Source of the DNA: Cryptomeria japonica
Lineage: Eukaryota > Streptophyta > Pinopsida > Cupressales > Cupressaceae
Length of the DNA stretch: 60,000 nucleotides
NCBI RefSeq assembly: GCF_030272615.1
Contig: NC_081408.1
Coordinates: 605,919,673 to 605,979,672 of the forward strand
Direction of reading: 5' to 3'
Part shown: in pieces, positions 10,935-23,029 of the stretch
Numbering within the stretch: the stretch's first letter is position 1
How the letters are laid out: each line of letters begins with the position of its first letter
The notes under the pieces: generated by a model
What the model saw: the letters and a program-made list of their open reading frames with translations, nothing else
The model's database searches: none
What the model was told of the DNA's origin: nothing
Translations under genes and position numbers: made by a program

Positions 10935-11831
10935 ACCAAAACCAGAAAAACAAGGGGCAAAACAGAGGACAATTTTGAAAATTTTGAAAACAATTTCGAA
11001 AGCTTTCCTTCATCGAGCAGAAAACCAAAAATAGAGTATCAAAAGCTGTTTCTAGAGCAAAATTTCCATCAAACAAAGTTGTCCAAAACCTAAGACTAGT
11101 CGCAAGGTAAACATATCTCTCCTATCAAAATCAGGAAACATCATCACAAGTATCAAACATGTCCTTCCATCAAACGAATTTTTATCCCAAAACACAATTG
11201 TTTTAAAACTCCAAGTTGTCAAATCGAGTTTCCATATCGGGAAAGCTCGTATTCCATATCATTTGACACACTTTGTCGTGAGGGGGCATCTAAACCTTCA
11301 TTTTGATAAAGTAAAACTTGAGTTTCCAAAACAAGCTAAACTAAATCCAAAAACAAATCAAAGGAAACCATTGATCGCTTGTGCATGACTAATCCTCATA
11401 TTCTGAGAAGAAAGAATATTTATCATAACACTGAGTTGAAGAAACAACAACCGAGTTCTTCAAAATTTGCCAAAAGAAATAAATTTTTATACATTAATCG
11501 CCAACTCTTCAAATCTCATCGCACATTCCTTCGTCATATACGCTTGTATCTTCAAAACAAAACAAACGAATTTGACAAGGAACCCTTGAGGAGTAGGGCA
11601 TTCTATCAAAAATCAACATTCAGTTAATGCATAAATCAAGGAGGGAAGATCAATCTGACCTTCTTTCCCGAAGAGTGCATCACTTATAACATACCCCGGT
11701 TTGAACCATCAAGCCCTGAGCAAAACATTGAAGAAGAGTTCGTTCCTTTTTTCATAGAAAGCTTCTACTAGATGCCCATTGTTACTCGCTCTCAATGAAA
11801 CAAACAAAGTGAAATACAACCGGAATCCAAC

Positions 11832-12977
11832 ATGAATCGAAGATTATCAAATTCTTTCGAGGGTCCACATCTAGAGGACACTAAAATTACTGAGGAACTC
11901 CTTCAAGAGTGTCAAGAAAGAACTTCATTTCAAAGGCTTGTGGAAAGGCTCATGGAAAATGACAAAGAAAAATATCTGCTCATGCTCACAAGCAAAGGAG
12001 TTAAACATCCTGAAGATTTGGACACGGACATTTTTAGAACAAGATCTCAACATTATGAATATCAAGAACGACAAAGAGAGGAAGAAACACGTGACCCTGA
12101 GAAAAATATCCTTGAGAAAAATATCCCTGAGCAAAATATCCCTGAGCAAAACATACCATTACACACACCATTTTAGCCTAGAACTAATGCAAGGGAAGAA
12201 TTATTCCCTCGAAAACACAATGCACCTTTGATTGCTCTCACTCAACAAATGCAAATGTTACAAAGACAAATGCAAGACATGCAACAAGGGACAACAGTGC
12301 AGTACTCCTTAACTGAAATTTGTCCTTATCCTTTTGACATACGGTTAAACATGGTAGCTTTTCCTCCAAACTCAGATGTTCCCAAATTTGACAAATATGA
12401 TGGGAAAAGTGATCCCCATGATCATGTTCGAGAATTTTGTACAATGAGTCTTGAATTCTCCAATGATGACACCTATTTGATGAGGTTATTCCCAAGAAGC
12501 TTGGAAGGGCAAACAATGGAATGGTTATCCAAAATCACACCTCCCGTCAGATCATTCGATGAACTAGTCAACAAATTCATAACTCAATATTCCTATAACA
12601 TTCAACATGCTATCACTATGCTAGATGTCTGTAATACCAAGTACAAAAACAATGAAACATTCATGATATTCCTTCAACGTTGGCGACGTATGGTTTTGAG
12701 ATATCCTCGTGATGTGCTCGAAAAGGAAAAGATGGAAATTTTCATCAACAACTTGAATAGTGAGATGAGTTACAGACTCAAACTCCAATGCATACCATCT
12801 TTTGCCAATTTGATTGAGAATGGCATCCAAGTAGAAGAGGCATGTGTAAAGAAAGGAACGTTAAAATTCTTCAAAGAAGGAACAAGTTCATCCAAGTACA
12901 ACAACCAAAACAATAACAACTTAGACAAATCCAAATTCTGGACCAGAAACAAAAACAATGGAAATGAAGGAGGATGA
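11832..12977 (+). CDS. gag: Element A gag (one in-frame stop)
   Basis: The capsid-like Gag would assemble the particle that packages element RNA. The region reads in a single frame with one internal TAG (12174-12176). The first part is Gln/Glu-rich with a repeated EKNILEKNIPEQNIPEQ stretch. The second part has the plant retrotransposon-gag fold signature: CPYPFD, PKFDKYDGKSDPHDHV, TMEWLSK, FITQYSYNI, FLQRWRRM. The same landmarks occur at matching places in element D (50100-50700). The frame closes at a TGA (12975) and the nucleic-acid-binding part resumes in another frame at 13006, which implies a frameshift between them. The start codon is the first ATG of the open stretch and is not otherwise supported. 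Confidence 0.8.
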
Positions 12978-13005
12978 ATTAAATGATCCAAAATTAAAGT
13001 AGCCC

Positions 13006-15524
13006 GTGCTCACATTATCTGGTAATCCTCAAGCTACAAAGAATCCCAAAGGTGCTAACCAAGGCACTAACACTTATGCACCAAATACCAATCAAGATCA
13101 ATTCAACACAAACAATACCCAAAACAATAACACCAATCGAGGACCTAATCCAAACTCACAAGGCAACACAAACAACTTTCCAAAACGCATTTACACACCA
13201 CTAGGGCAATCACTGGAGTCAGCATTCAGAGAACTCCTGGCAAACAAAATTATCTCCTTACCAGCAATCAACAACTTTGAACCACAAATCAAACCACCCT
13301 GGTGGAATGACTCACACTTTTGTGATTTTCATCGCAACAAAGGTCATCAAACAAATGATTGCATGAGACTGAAAAACATTGTTCAGGACATGATTGGTAG
13401 AGGTGATTTAACAGTCGATGGTCTCAAGACAAATAGCAACCATGGAGCCTTTAAAAATCCTCTTCCAAACTATAACAAGGATGGAACTTCAACCTCAAAC
13501 GACACACGTGGAGCTCGTATCAATCACATATACAATAACACAATCAATCATATATCAGCTGAATACAATCAAGTAAATGTCATCACCATCAAAGATAAGC
13601 GTGAACATGAATCTGTCAACGTAACAACCAGAGCTCAAAAATATGTCTTGAAAGGGCATATGTCAACAACAAACACCGTACCCAAAATTCAATATGATCT
13701 AGTCAGTCAACTGCGCAAGACTCTTGCTCAAATATCCATACTAGAATTGCTGAAACTTTTGCCAAAACACAAAGACATATTGGAGCAAGCATTATTGGAA
13801 ACAACTGTACCTCAAGATTTGGATGCTGACAAATTCCAAGCCATGGTGGCTCATATGACAGGGCCTCATAACCTCACTTTTTCTGACCATGATAATATCT
13901 CATTGAGCCATCCACACAATACTCTACTCCACATTGAAGTCTTGGTCTATAAACACCGAGTTAAAAGAGTATTAATAGTTGGAGGAGCTGGACTCAATAT
14001 CTGTACCTTAAAACTTATCCGTGCATTAGGCTTCTCTGAGAAATCTATTGATCCACGCAAAAAGATCACTATCAAAGCATATGATGACAAAGAAAGATCA
14101 TCCAAAGGAACAGTAATGTTGCCAATTCAAGTAGGACCAATACAAAGGGACACTATGTGCCAAGTCTTGGACATAGACCTCACATACAATATCCTATTGG
14201 GTCAACATTGGATACATGAAATGCAAGCGGTATTTTTACTTATCATCAGTGTGTTAAGTTCCCCTACAATGGGCAGGAGATTTCTATATCAGCAGATCAT
14301 AATCCTTTTCAACATTGTAATGCTATGGGGGCAGCCCAAGACAACTTGGTTCCACATAATAGAGAAAAAAAAAGTTACTCAACACCAGATCCTCAACAAG
14401 ACAAGTTTACATCACTATCCATGGATTTCAAGAAGAAAATGAAAATCAAAGAGCAAGGCATGGGAGAGTACTCTTTGGAACCCATGTGTTTGACCAACTT
14501 ACCAACATCACCTAAATCTCATGGATTACCTACAACATCAACACATCAAGCAACCCAGCCCATCACCAAGTTTGATGGCACATTTATCCAACTAGACACT
14601 CTAGCACATGAATCTGAGGAAAAGGACATCCTTAATTGGTTATATAAAGATGAAGAAGAAGACAAAGCAGCTACTATGGAGATAGCTATACCCACACACC
14701 TGTATGGAAAAGGCTACTTAATCATGCAACAAATGGGATACAATGGAAAAGGACCTATTGGTAAGTGAAAGGAAGGCATCACAGAACCATTGGATCCTCC
14801 TTCATAATTCAGTAAAGACAAAAAGGGACTGGGCTTTGAACTCACTCTACTACCAAAGAGGACATCACACAAATATCAAAAACCTCAGTGGAAAGCAAAG
14901 AAGAAATACAAAGAAGACTCCTGGCAAGAGGAACTATTTGAGTCAGCTGAGACAATACGTAAGGAATGTGAACATCAAGAACAAAAGCAATGTCAAATGC
15001 AACCTATCAATCAAAAGAAAGAAACATCTACTACAGAAGCACATCATATTCAAGAACCAATATCCAAAAAAGAAGAATCACCTCCTAATTACATCATTCC
15101 TCCCCGAGGAGAGACAGTATATGAACAAATGCAAAGAGTGGAAGTAGGATCTGACACAGAATCAGAGAAAACTATCAAACTTGTCTCAAAGACCTATTCT
15201 CACCCTACAAAATACCAGTTCACAGCACTACTAGAATCTGGGATAATACCTCTGAGATTGATTCCAATGAATATGAATGGGGCAACTATTCTAATGTTAC
15301 TGAAGATATTTGTGCAAATGATAGTAATACACCCATCTCTCAAGAAGAACGCAACACAGAATCTAGACCACTTGAATTTGGTCCACAAAATATCTATGAT
15401 GCCAAGGAAAATGAGCAGCGACATTATGAACAAGTCTATACAAAAAATGATACCATCGAAGACCTTGACAAAATCCTTAACATCTTTAACACCTAAGACA
15501 ATCACGATGATACCTCCGTCCTGA
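13006..15524 (+). CDS. pro: Element A zinc knuckle, protease and G-patch-like region (broken)
   Basis: Order: an Asn-rich linker; YTPLGQSLESAF; a knuckle-like CDFHRNKGHQTNDC near 13320-13362 (Cys-x2-His-x4-His-x4-Cys); then the aspartic protease near 13930-14230, ending YNILLGQHWIHEM. The catalytic Asp-Gly-Gly of relatives is VGG here (codon 13978-13980), so the enzyme should be dead; element D keeps DGG. A frameshift near 14325 precedes a glycine-rich GKGYLIMQQMGYNGKGPIGK segment (14706-14765) that resembles a G-patch, an RNA-binding module. Stops follow at 14766 (TGA) and ~14805. An acidic linker toward RT continues after a further frame change near 15240. Confidence 0.75.
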
Positions 15525-17390
15525 CACTTACAACAGCATAACTTGATCCACCAAATGACTCCTTACCACTTGTCTTTCCTGACCTCATAGATTGGGATGA
15601 GCCTGAAACTCATGATATACCAATTTTCCCAAATGACAAATCCATTATCGATTACTTATGTATTGTTAACCCAGAGAAAGACTCTACTAGTGAACAAAGT
15701 AACGACATCTACAACCAGGGGAGTGCCAAGTCTCTTAGTCGCAAAAATGAGCAAAATAAAAGATCTACTACTGAAAACCAACCAATGGCAGCAATAGATC
15801 ACAAAAAAGTAAAAATAAAGGACGCATCTGAGGGTGAAAACCTTTTAAAGGCACCTAAAGATGGGAGACTTGACACTCTTCCTGAACATTATCACGAGCG
15901 ATCACCCATATTGATTGACCCCTCAATCAATCAACATTGGTACTATAGAAGCAGCCAAAAATATACACCTTGCAGAATCTCTGACAGAGGAAGAAAGATC
16001 AAAATTTATTAAATTTTTTAAGGAAAATCAAATCAACTTCACTTGGTCATATGCGGATATGCCTAGGATTGATCCACAATTGATCATGCATCACCTATCC
16101 ATTACTCCAGGAGCTAAGCCAGTCAAGTAAAAACTGCAAAAGATGAATCCACATGTGGCACTCATGGTTAAAGTTGAATTGAAGAAACCGTTAGAAGTCA
16201 GATTTATCCGACCTATCAACTATGCTGAATGGATTTCCAACATTGTACCAGTATCAAAACCAGATGGCAGTATCAGAATATGCACTGATTTTAGAGATGT
16301 CAACAAAGCCTGTCCAAAGGACGACTTTCCTTTGCCCAGTATCGACATAATCGTAGACCTCACAACAGGCCATGCAATGCTATCACTAATGGATGGTTTT
16401 TCAGGCTATAATCAAATCAAGATAGCCCCAGAGGATCAAGATCGAACAACGTTTACCTATCCTTGGGGAAAGTACTATTGGAATGTCATGCCTTTTGGCT
16501 TGAAGAATGCTGGGGTAACTTATCAAAGAGCAATGACAACAATCTTTCATGACATGATGCATACCTTCATGGAGGACTATGTGGATGATTTACTAGCTAA
16601 ATCATTCACCAGAGCAGAACATCTAAGCATCTTAGAAAATATTTTTGATAGATTAGAGAAATTCCAAGTCAGGCTCAACCCTAAGAAGTGTGTCTTCAGG
16701 GTTACATCAGGCAAGTTACTAGGCTACATAGTTTCAGCTAAGGGTATTGAAGTGGATCCCGCAAAGATATAAGCCATTATGGAGATGCCACCACCAAAGA
16801 ACATCAGTCAGCTTAGATCTCTACAAGGACAACTCCAATTAATCAGGCGATTCATCTCTCAATTAGCAGATAAAAGTTTCCCATTCAATCATTTGCTCCA
16901 TAAGAATGTACCGTTTAGATGGGAAGCCAAATGTGCAAAATCATTTTATCAAATCAAGCAGTATCTAATGAACCCACCAGTTCTAGTACCACCAATAGTA
17001 GGGAAGCCACTCATTCTCTACATTTCAACAACAAACATATCACTGGGGGCATTGTTAGCACAAGAGGATCAACAAGGCAAGGTGTGAGCTATCTATTACA
17101 TCAGCAGGACATTGAACAGATATGAACTCAACTATACATTCATTGAGAAGGCTTGTCTAACAGTGGTATTTGCCTCTCAAAAATTCTGACACTACATGCT
17201 AGCTCACACAATTAAGATGGTTGCAAAAATTGACCCTCTCAAATATCTACTTAGCAAGGCAGCTTTTACAGGCAGATTGGCTAAATGGGTCATGATTCTC
17301 AGTGAATTTGATATCCACTACACGGAATGACGAGCTATCAAAGGACAAGCAATTGCAGATCAACTGGATGAAGCACCACTGCCTGGAAAA
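15525..17390 (+). CDS. pol: Element A reverse transcriptase and RNase H (broken)
   Basis: This part would copy element RNA into DNA. The linker to RT (15525-15910) is followed by LTEEERSKFIKFF and by RT proper from ~16080. Visible RT motifs are VSKPDGSIRICTDFRDVN, FPLPSID, LSLMDGFSGYNQI, FGLKNAGVTYQ and the catalytic YVDD (~16578-16589, intact). The RNase H/connection part runs to ~17380. In-frame stops lie at 16128 (TAA), 16770 (TAA), 17085 (TGA), 17187 (TGA) and 17328 (TGA). Nearly all fall where relatives have Gln or Arg, suggesting C-to-T decay. Apart from these stops one frame is kept from 16143 to 17969. Confidence 0.9.
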
Positions 17391-17969
17391 CAACCTATGG
17401 AGATTGAATTTCAGGACATAGATGTTCTTGCTATTCCCACCAAACAATGGACCTTATACTTTGATGGATCCTACACACAACATGGCTCAGGTGCTAGCAT
17501 TCTGATCATCACTCCTAAAGGACACACCATACCAAGATCATATAGGCTTATGTTTCCATGCACAAATAACGTTGCTGAATATGAGGCACTGGTTATAGGC
17601 ATCAAAATGGCCGTAGAATGGAAAATCACAGAATTAAAAGTCTATGGAGATTCACAACTAGTCATCAATCAAATCAATAATGACTATCAGACAAAGGACG
17701 ACAAGCTGCTACCATACAAGCGAATGGTGGATGATTTTAAACAATATTTTGTACACATCACCTTCAAGCAAATACCAAGGTTGGATAATAGAGCAACTGA
17801 TTCAATGGCTACTATCGCTTCACTACTGCAAATTCTAGAGCAACTGAATCGTTACAAGTTTCTGGTAGAGCAACTGTTCTCCCCAGCCTATGACCATTCT
17901 GATTCCCATGTTATCTATGCCTTGACCGGTTCAGACTCCATTATATGGACCGATATACAACTATCTTAA
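17391..17969 (+). CDS. aRH: Element A second (archaeal/plant-type) RNase H
   Basis: An extra RNase H between pol RNase H and integrase defines Tat-lineage elements. The open frame shows WTLYFDGSY (first catalytic Asp), NNVAEYEALVIGIKMA (Glu), KVYGDSQLVINQINNDY (Asp) and a late IPRLDNRATDSMA. The acidic residues are therefore all in place. The frame is continuous with RT apart from the earlier stops and ends at a TAA (17967). It probably once ran on into integrase, which now lies one frame over, so a frameshift occurred between ~17970 and 18050. Confidence 0.88.
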   Translation, partial: QPMEIEFQDIDVLAIPTKQWTLYFDGSYTQHGSGASILIITPKGHTIPRSYRLMFPCTNNVAEYEALVIGIKMAVEWKITELKVYGDSQLVINQINNDYQTKDDKLLPYKRMVDDFKQYFVHITFKQIPRLDNRATDSMATIASLLQILEQLNRYKFLVEQLFSPAYDHSDSHVIYALTGSDSIIWTDIQLS

Positions 17970-19197
17970 GAGCAATATCCTACCCATTGACCTATCCCGA
18001 AACCAAAAATGCAACTTTATCCGGCAAGCCGCCCGTTATACTCTCACTGCTGATACTTTGTACCGTCGAGGTCTAGATGGTACTCTTCTTCGTTGCCTTG
18101 ATTGTAATGAATCTGACTCCGCTTTACAAGAGCTTCACGAAGGTAATTGTGGCACAAATTCAAGTGGTCCTACTCTTGCTAAAAAGATTCTAAGAATGGG
18201 ATATTACTGGTTGACAATGGAAAAAGACTTTTACCACTTTACAAAGAAGTGTCCTAAATGCCAAATCCATAGAAATCTTATACATGCACTAGCATAGGAA
18301 CTGCAACCATTCACAACATCCTGGCCCTTTTGCCAGTGGGGACTGGACTTGGTTGGCAAAATTCATCCTTCATCTTCAAATGGACACAAGTTCATTATAA
18401 CTACAACAAAATACTTTACCAAGTGGATTGAAGCGGTCCCCATGACCATAGTAACTGGGAAACAAATAGCCTCTTTTATCCTTAATTATCTGATCTGCAG
18501 ATATGGCATTCCAAGCTCCATCATCACAGATAATGGAAGACCTTTCAAGAACCAAGATGTGCAAGAATTGTGTGAAAAATTCAAAATCCAATATCGTTTT
18601 TCTACACCTTACTACCCGCAGGGAAATGGTCAAGCAGAAGCATCCAACAAGACAATATTGAAAATCCTAAAGAAAACAGTGAATGATGTAGGCAAAGATT
18701 GGCATGTACAACTCAATCCAACATTTTGGGCATATAGAACTAGCATCAGCACACCAATGGGAGCTATGCCATATTCATTGGTATATGGATCTGAAGCAAT
18801 TTTACCCTTAGAGGTAGAAATTCCATCTCTTAGAGTCTCTTTAAAAGGCCTAATTCCAGATGAAGAGTATCGGGTTAACCGACTGCAAGAGCTCGAACTT
18901 CTAGATGAACAACGTCAATGTGCCTACACTCATCTCAAAGCATATCAACAACACATGTGCAGGAGCTACAACCACAAGGTTATTCCCTGAATTTTTAAAA
19001 TTGGTGACCTAGTACTCAAAGAAAATCCTAGAAATCAGCAAGATTGGGAAAAGAAAGGAAAATTTGAACCTAACTGGTTAGGTCCCTATGTCATCATATC
19101 AGCCTATGGATCAGGTGCCTATCAGCTAACAACTTCAGAGGGAGATGTGCTCGACGAACCAACTAACAACATCCATCTGAAGAAATACTACACTTGA
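17970..19197 (+). CDS. int: Element A integrase (two stops)
   Basis: It would insert element cDNA into host DNA. The N-terminal zinc domain is LHEGNCGTNSSG...CPKCQ; the second His of the HHCC set looks lost (TNSSG where relatives have His). The DDE core is intact: Asp at 18346 (GLDLVGK), Asp at 18529 (ITDNG) and Glu at 18637 (GQAEASNK), with 35 residues between the last two. The C-terminal part (FKIGDLVLKENPRN, WLGPYVI, NNIHLKKYYT) ends at TGA 19195-19197. Stops at 18295 (TAG) and 18988 (TGA) sit where Gln and Arg are expected. No chromodomain is seen, as expected for this lineage. Confidence 0.9.
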
Positions 19198-20176
19198 ATA
19201 ATCTAATGCACAGAAAAGTCAAAAAATAAAAAAAACATATAAAAAAAATCAGGAAAAGGCAAATAAAAAGGTACAAAGAAAACAACTGGTGAAAACCTGG
19301 CAAACAGGAACTATTGTGAGAGGATGGCTCCTCTATCTATATCCATACCATTATATCCATAGTAAAGCACTCTCGGCCATCGCCCAACATTTTTATCATA
19401 ATATCCATCCAGGACATACTTAGCGTAGTCACTATCCTGGTTTATCATCATATCCTTTCACCGCATCTCACCATGGCTTGGTAATCACTGTACATATCCA
19501 CATTAAGAGGAACACCCAGCTAGGGGTAGTATTAATCACAACTTGCAACACACTCAAACCATTAAAAACTTGTTGCAAACTCAGAACATCATATCCAACA
19601 AACAAAACTCAGCAATCACAAAAAATCACAAATTGATCACTTAACGTGATTCACAAAATATGATGGATGATTTTCTGAAGTATCAAATGTTGCATCTTGT
19701 ATAAATTTTTGACTATTCTTGCACTTAAACTTTTTGAACTATTGGATCTTCTACATTCTCTCAACGATGCATCAAGCTAGAGAAAGTCGTGGGGACTCCA
19801 ATATTTTTTTAGTTTTCTGTCTGTGAGGCGATCATTTGTACTATGTAAATACTTGTCTCAAGACGTGATTCACAACATATCACTGAAGACATGATTCCAC
19901 TTTATGCATACAAAATGGTTTAATCCTGTCTATTCATACGCAATCCGCACTCAGGTCATTCTGGTTCAATTATACCTTGACGCTTGTGCTATCTTGCAAT
20001 ATCAAAAATCATGTAAATTTTTCTCAGGTCATTATGGTTCAATTATACCATTATGCTTGTATAGATTTTCAACATATCCCAAAACAAATCAATGCTCAAT
20101 GATGATACCTATCAAGAAAGCAAACAACATGTGGCTATACAGGGATGACGAATGCAGAATAAGGATGCTCAAATCA

Positions 20177-20303
20177 ATTAGTTGCATATCATTTTACAAT
20201 TAGTTGCATATCATTTTACAATTAGTTGCATATCATTTTACAAGTAGTTGCATATCATTTTACAATTAGTTGCATATCATTTTACAAGTAGTTGCATATC
20301 ATT
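20177..20303 (+). repeat. 22-bp tandem array, about six copies
   Basis: The unit AATTAGTTGCATATCATTTTAC repeats with a strict 22-bp step (AGTTGCAT at 20180, 20202, 20224, 20246, 20268, 20290). Copies differ only by T/G at one site (ATTAG or AGTAG), so the array is recent. Confidence 0.9.
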
Positions 20304-20309
20304 ATCAAA

Positions 20310-20435
20310 CATCTCATTTTCAAGATACATCTCACAACATATCATATCATACATTTCATTTTCAAAATACGTCTCACAGCATATCATATCATACATCTCA
20401 TTTTCAAGATACATCTCACAACATCATGCATTATC
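20310..20435 (+). repeat. 42-bp tandem array, three copies
   Basis: Units begin CATCTCATTTTCAAGATACA at 20310, 20352 (two changes) and 20394. Each includes CATATCATATCATA except the last, which diverges after CACAACATCAT. It directly follows the 22-bp array. Confidence 0.85.
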
Positions 20436-20659
20436 ACATCATATTCATCAAATATCACATCACATACATCTATCTAAGCATTGCATCGTCATAGAATACA
20501 CAAAAGCATATAGAAAGCATTATCCATAACACATCACATGAGGATCAAAGAAAAGGGTGTCATATATATATATATATCTCAAAATGATCAATGTACAAAC
20601 AAATGTCATGTCTATACAAATACAACAAAATGATCAAAATACAATAGAGCCAACGTCTC

Positions 20660-22681
20660 TCAGGTATGACTATCTCCTGAAGGAGACGGTCTCGCTGTAG
20701 ATGTCCCAGCACCTGGATCTCCAGGTGGATCCTGTCTAGAAGGCTCTGTCACGCCTTTGCTCTCCGTCCTCGACCCTGTCTCTCAGGATCAATTGGATCT
20801 CGACTGTGTAAAACTCTGCACTTGGCACTCCTGGGGCACCGCATCCTCATAATGTCTCCTATAATACTTCGCCTCCTTGGCTCTCAAAGCCAACTCTCTC
20901 AAAGTGTCTCTCATCGGACCACCTATTGTCGCTCTCTGCATACTCGCTGCGAGCTCCTCTGCTCGACCCCGCCGCTCTATCTCCGTATCACGCTCTGTGG
21001 TCAGCTGAATGACGCTGATGCACCAACAACTGTGTCTGCAAATGCTACACTGACAATTGCAACAACCTTATCTGCGCATCCTCCACATGTGTCAGAATCC
21101 GCATCTGCAGGGGTATCTCTGAAGGGGTACCCCCTGTCCCTCTACCTATCCTTGGTGCTGGTAGAGGTAAAACATCAGAGCTCCTCCTTTGAGCCAGTTG
21201 TCTGAAATCATCGTGCCCTCCTACTGCCGCTATCACCTCCCCAACCCGCTCCTCACCTCTAGCTTTGATAACAAAACCTCCTCTCCCTCTATCCACCGCC
21301 ACCCGCCGCACTACCCTCTCACCCTGTACCCCTTTGACACCGCCATCTCCACCTCTCTCTTCTCTCCTCCCCTGATCAAGTCTCTCTTGATCCAATATCC
21401 CCCTCTCCCCTTGCCGACCTCGACCACCTCATCCATCACCACCTCCTCCATCATCACCCCCACCATCACCACCTCCCTCATCTATCTCCTCACCAGCCTC
21501 TCCTCGCTGATCATCCTCATCGTCATCAAAGGCAAGAATCATCTCCACTGGATCTGATATCCGAGCCACTGCACACGCTGCAAGAGTGTTGCAAACTCGT
21601 CAATCATCCCTGCATCCACTATCTCAGGGGCATAATCCCAAATCTGGCCAGCTAAATGAAAGAACTCCTCCACTGCCGCCACGCTATCAATCATAGGTCC
21701 CCAATTCGGAATATGTTGTCTCTGTCGAGCATAAGAACATGCTCCCTATGGAATCCCCTACTGTCGACCATACTGCCGCAGCACTCGGCTATGCAAAAAC
21801 CTCTCAATAGCAAAGGGCATCTGCCCTATCAAATATCTGGTCATATAAATGTAGGGCATATCCATCCCATCCTCTACCCATACCTCACAACCTGTATATG
21901 GTCACCAGACGATCGTATCAATATCATCCAAAAATCTCCTCCAGTGCTCTAGTTTGCCCAGCTTATGTTGGACAACTATCCCTCGGTACCCATATGCATA
22001 CGCACACCCAACAGACCTATCTTTGTCCGCCAATGGCCTAGTTGTGGGAATATGCTCCCACGCCCATACCTATAGCAGTGTCACTCCAGCTGATAAAATT
22101 CTATAGCCCAAGTATACCACCTGATGTAAATCCCTGTATAAGTGGGCCAACATAGCCGACCCCCATGCAAATTGGCGACCCTGCGTCACCACATCCTCCA
22201 GAACCAATCCCCACCCCACTACTAGTCCCTTCGACCTACGGTCAGGACATAAGAACCCACCTATGAAACCTGCCAAAACTGATGGTAGAGGAGCGTAATC
22301 CAAATCCAAGAACTCCTGCGAGGGGATCTCATACCCGCAAATAGTATCATCCTGCAAGATCCGGCGAAGTGCCTCAGTCCCACCCTCCTTAGTCTGCTCA
22401 TAGGGTAGCAATGCACCTACCACATCAATCCATAGAATCCGGTAACAATCCTTAGGTGTCACTGTAATCTCACCTATCACCAAATGAAAGGTGTTCGTAT
22501 CACTGTGCCACCTCTCAACCAATGCTGTCAATAAACCCCGGTTTATGATAAACCGAGGCATCTCTAACAATGAGAATAGACCACACCTCTCAATAATATC
22601 TTTGTCCACCTGTGTCAATCGTGGTATCAATGACCACAGTCTCGAAAATCGCTCTCACAACTGAACCAATCCAATGTGCTC
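20660..22681 (-). pseudogene. Antisense plant-mobile-domain (PMD) gene of element A, exon 2 onward
   Basis: On the strand opposite to gag-pol, a long degraded frame encodes a plant-mobile-domain protein (the family of Arabidopsis MAIN/MAIL1 and of many transposons). The best part, 22072-22630, shows FIINRGLLTALVERWHSDT, FHLVIGEITVTPKDCYRIL, FIGGFLCPDRR and FAWGSAMLAHLYRDLHQ, then VWAWEHIPTTRPL after a TAG. A splice acceptor (CAG) precedes GAGCAC at 22681, giving phase-0 exon 2. Stops include TGA at exon codon 9 and TAG at 22070-22072. The C-terminal part is Gly/Arg/Pro-rich, then Gln/Arg-rich and possibly coiled. The 3' limit is approximate. No exon 1 is found for this copy. Confidence 0.75.
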
Positions 22682-22819
22682 CTGTCACGTAGCAAAACAA
22701 GTCCAATATCAGTTTTCTCATCAAAAACATAGATATCACAATCAAATTCATATCAAAAACTTGAAACTTTGAAAATCTAATCAAGTTCCACATCATATCA
22801 AACCATCAAATCATATCAA

Positions 22820-23029
22820 CTTGTAACACAACTCAAGTTTCACATTCATATCAACTTGTAACACAACTCAAGTTTCACATTCATTGCAGCTTGTAACACA
22901 ACTCAAGTTTTAAATCCATATCAACTTGTAACACAACTCAAGATCCACAATCATTGCAGCTTGTAAAATGACTCAAGTTCAACATATATATCAACTTGAA
23001 ACAATTCCTATCAAATCAAGTTCATATCC
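22820..23029 (-). repeat. 35-bp tandem array, about six copies
   Basis: CTTGTAACACAACTCAAG-type units start at 22820, 22855, 22890, 22925, 22960 and 22995, an exact 35-bp step. Two subtypes alternate (preceded by CATATCAA or CATTGCAG), suggesting duplication of a 70-bp dimer. The array lies just upstream of PMD exon 2 on the minus strand, in the presumed intron. Confidence 0.85.

Larger units (their letters stand above)
8753..11831 (+). other. Element A untranslated leader
   Basis: About 3 kb separate the primer site from gag, as is common in Tat elements. It holds two blocks of a periodic short motif (8820-9073 and 10600-10934, listed separately). The 1.5 kb between the blocks and the 900 bp after the second contain no recognisable domain; open frames there are short and not conserved in element D. 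The segment 9860-9970 (CCTAAGTGG...CCACTATAA) resembles 47628-47680 in the leader of D, so at least part of the leader is shared by the two families. Confidence 0.7.
19198..20640 (+). other. Element A region between integrase and the antisense gene
   Basis: This non-coding 1.4 kb has no conserved domain on either strand. It holds a six-copy 22-bp array and a three-copy 42-bp array (listed separately) and a short (TA)n run near 20561. Open frames across the arrays are by-products of the repeats. Tandem arrays in this position are known in Tat/Ogre elements. Confidence 0.6.

Noticed and set aside
20248-20529. Three overlapping His/Ser-rich frames
   Set aside because: They are translations of the 22-bp and 42-bp tandem arrays in three phases and are not genes.
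21045-21557. Overlapping frames on both strands of the Pro/Gly-rich part of the element A 3' region
   Set aside because: Only the minus-strand reading is collinear with the PMD gene. The + strand frames are its reverse reading of low-complexity sequence.
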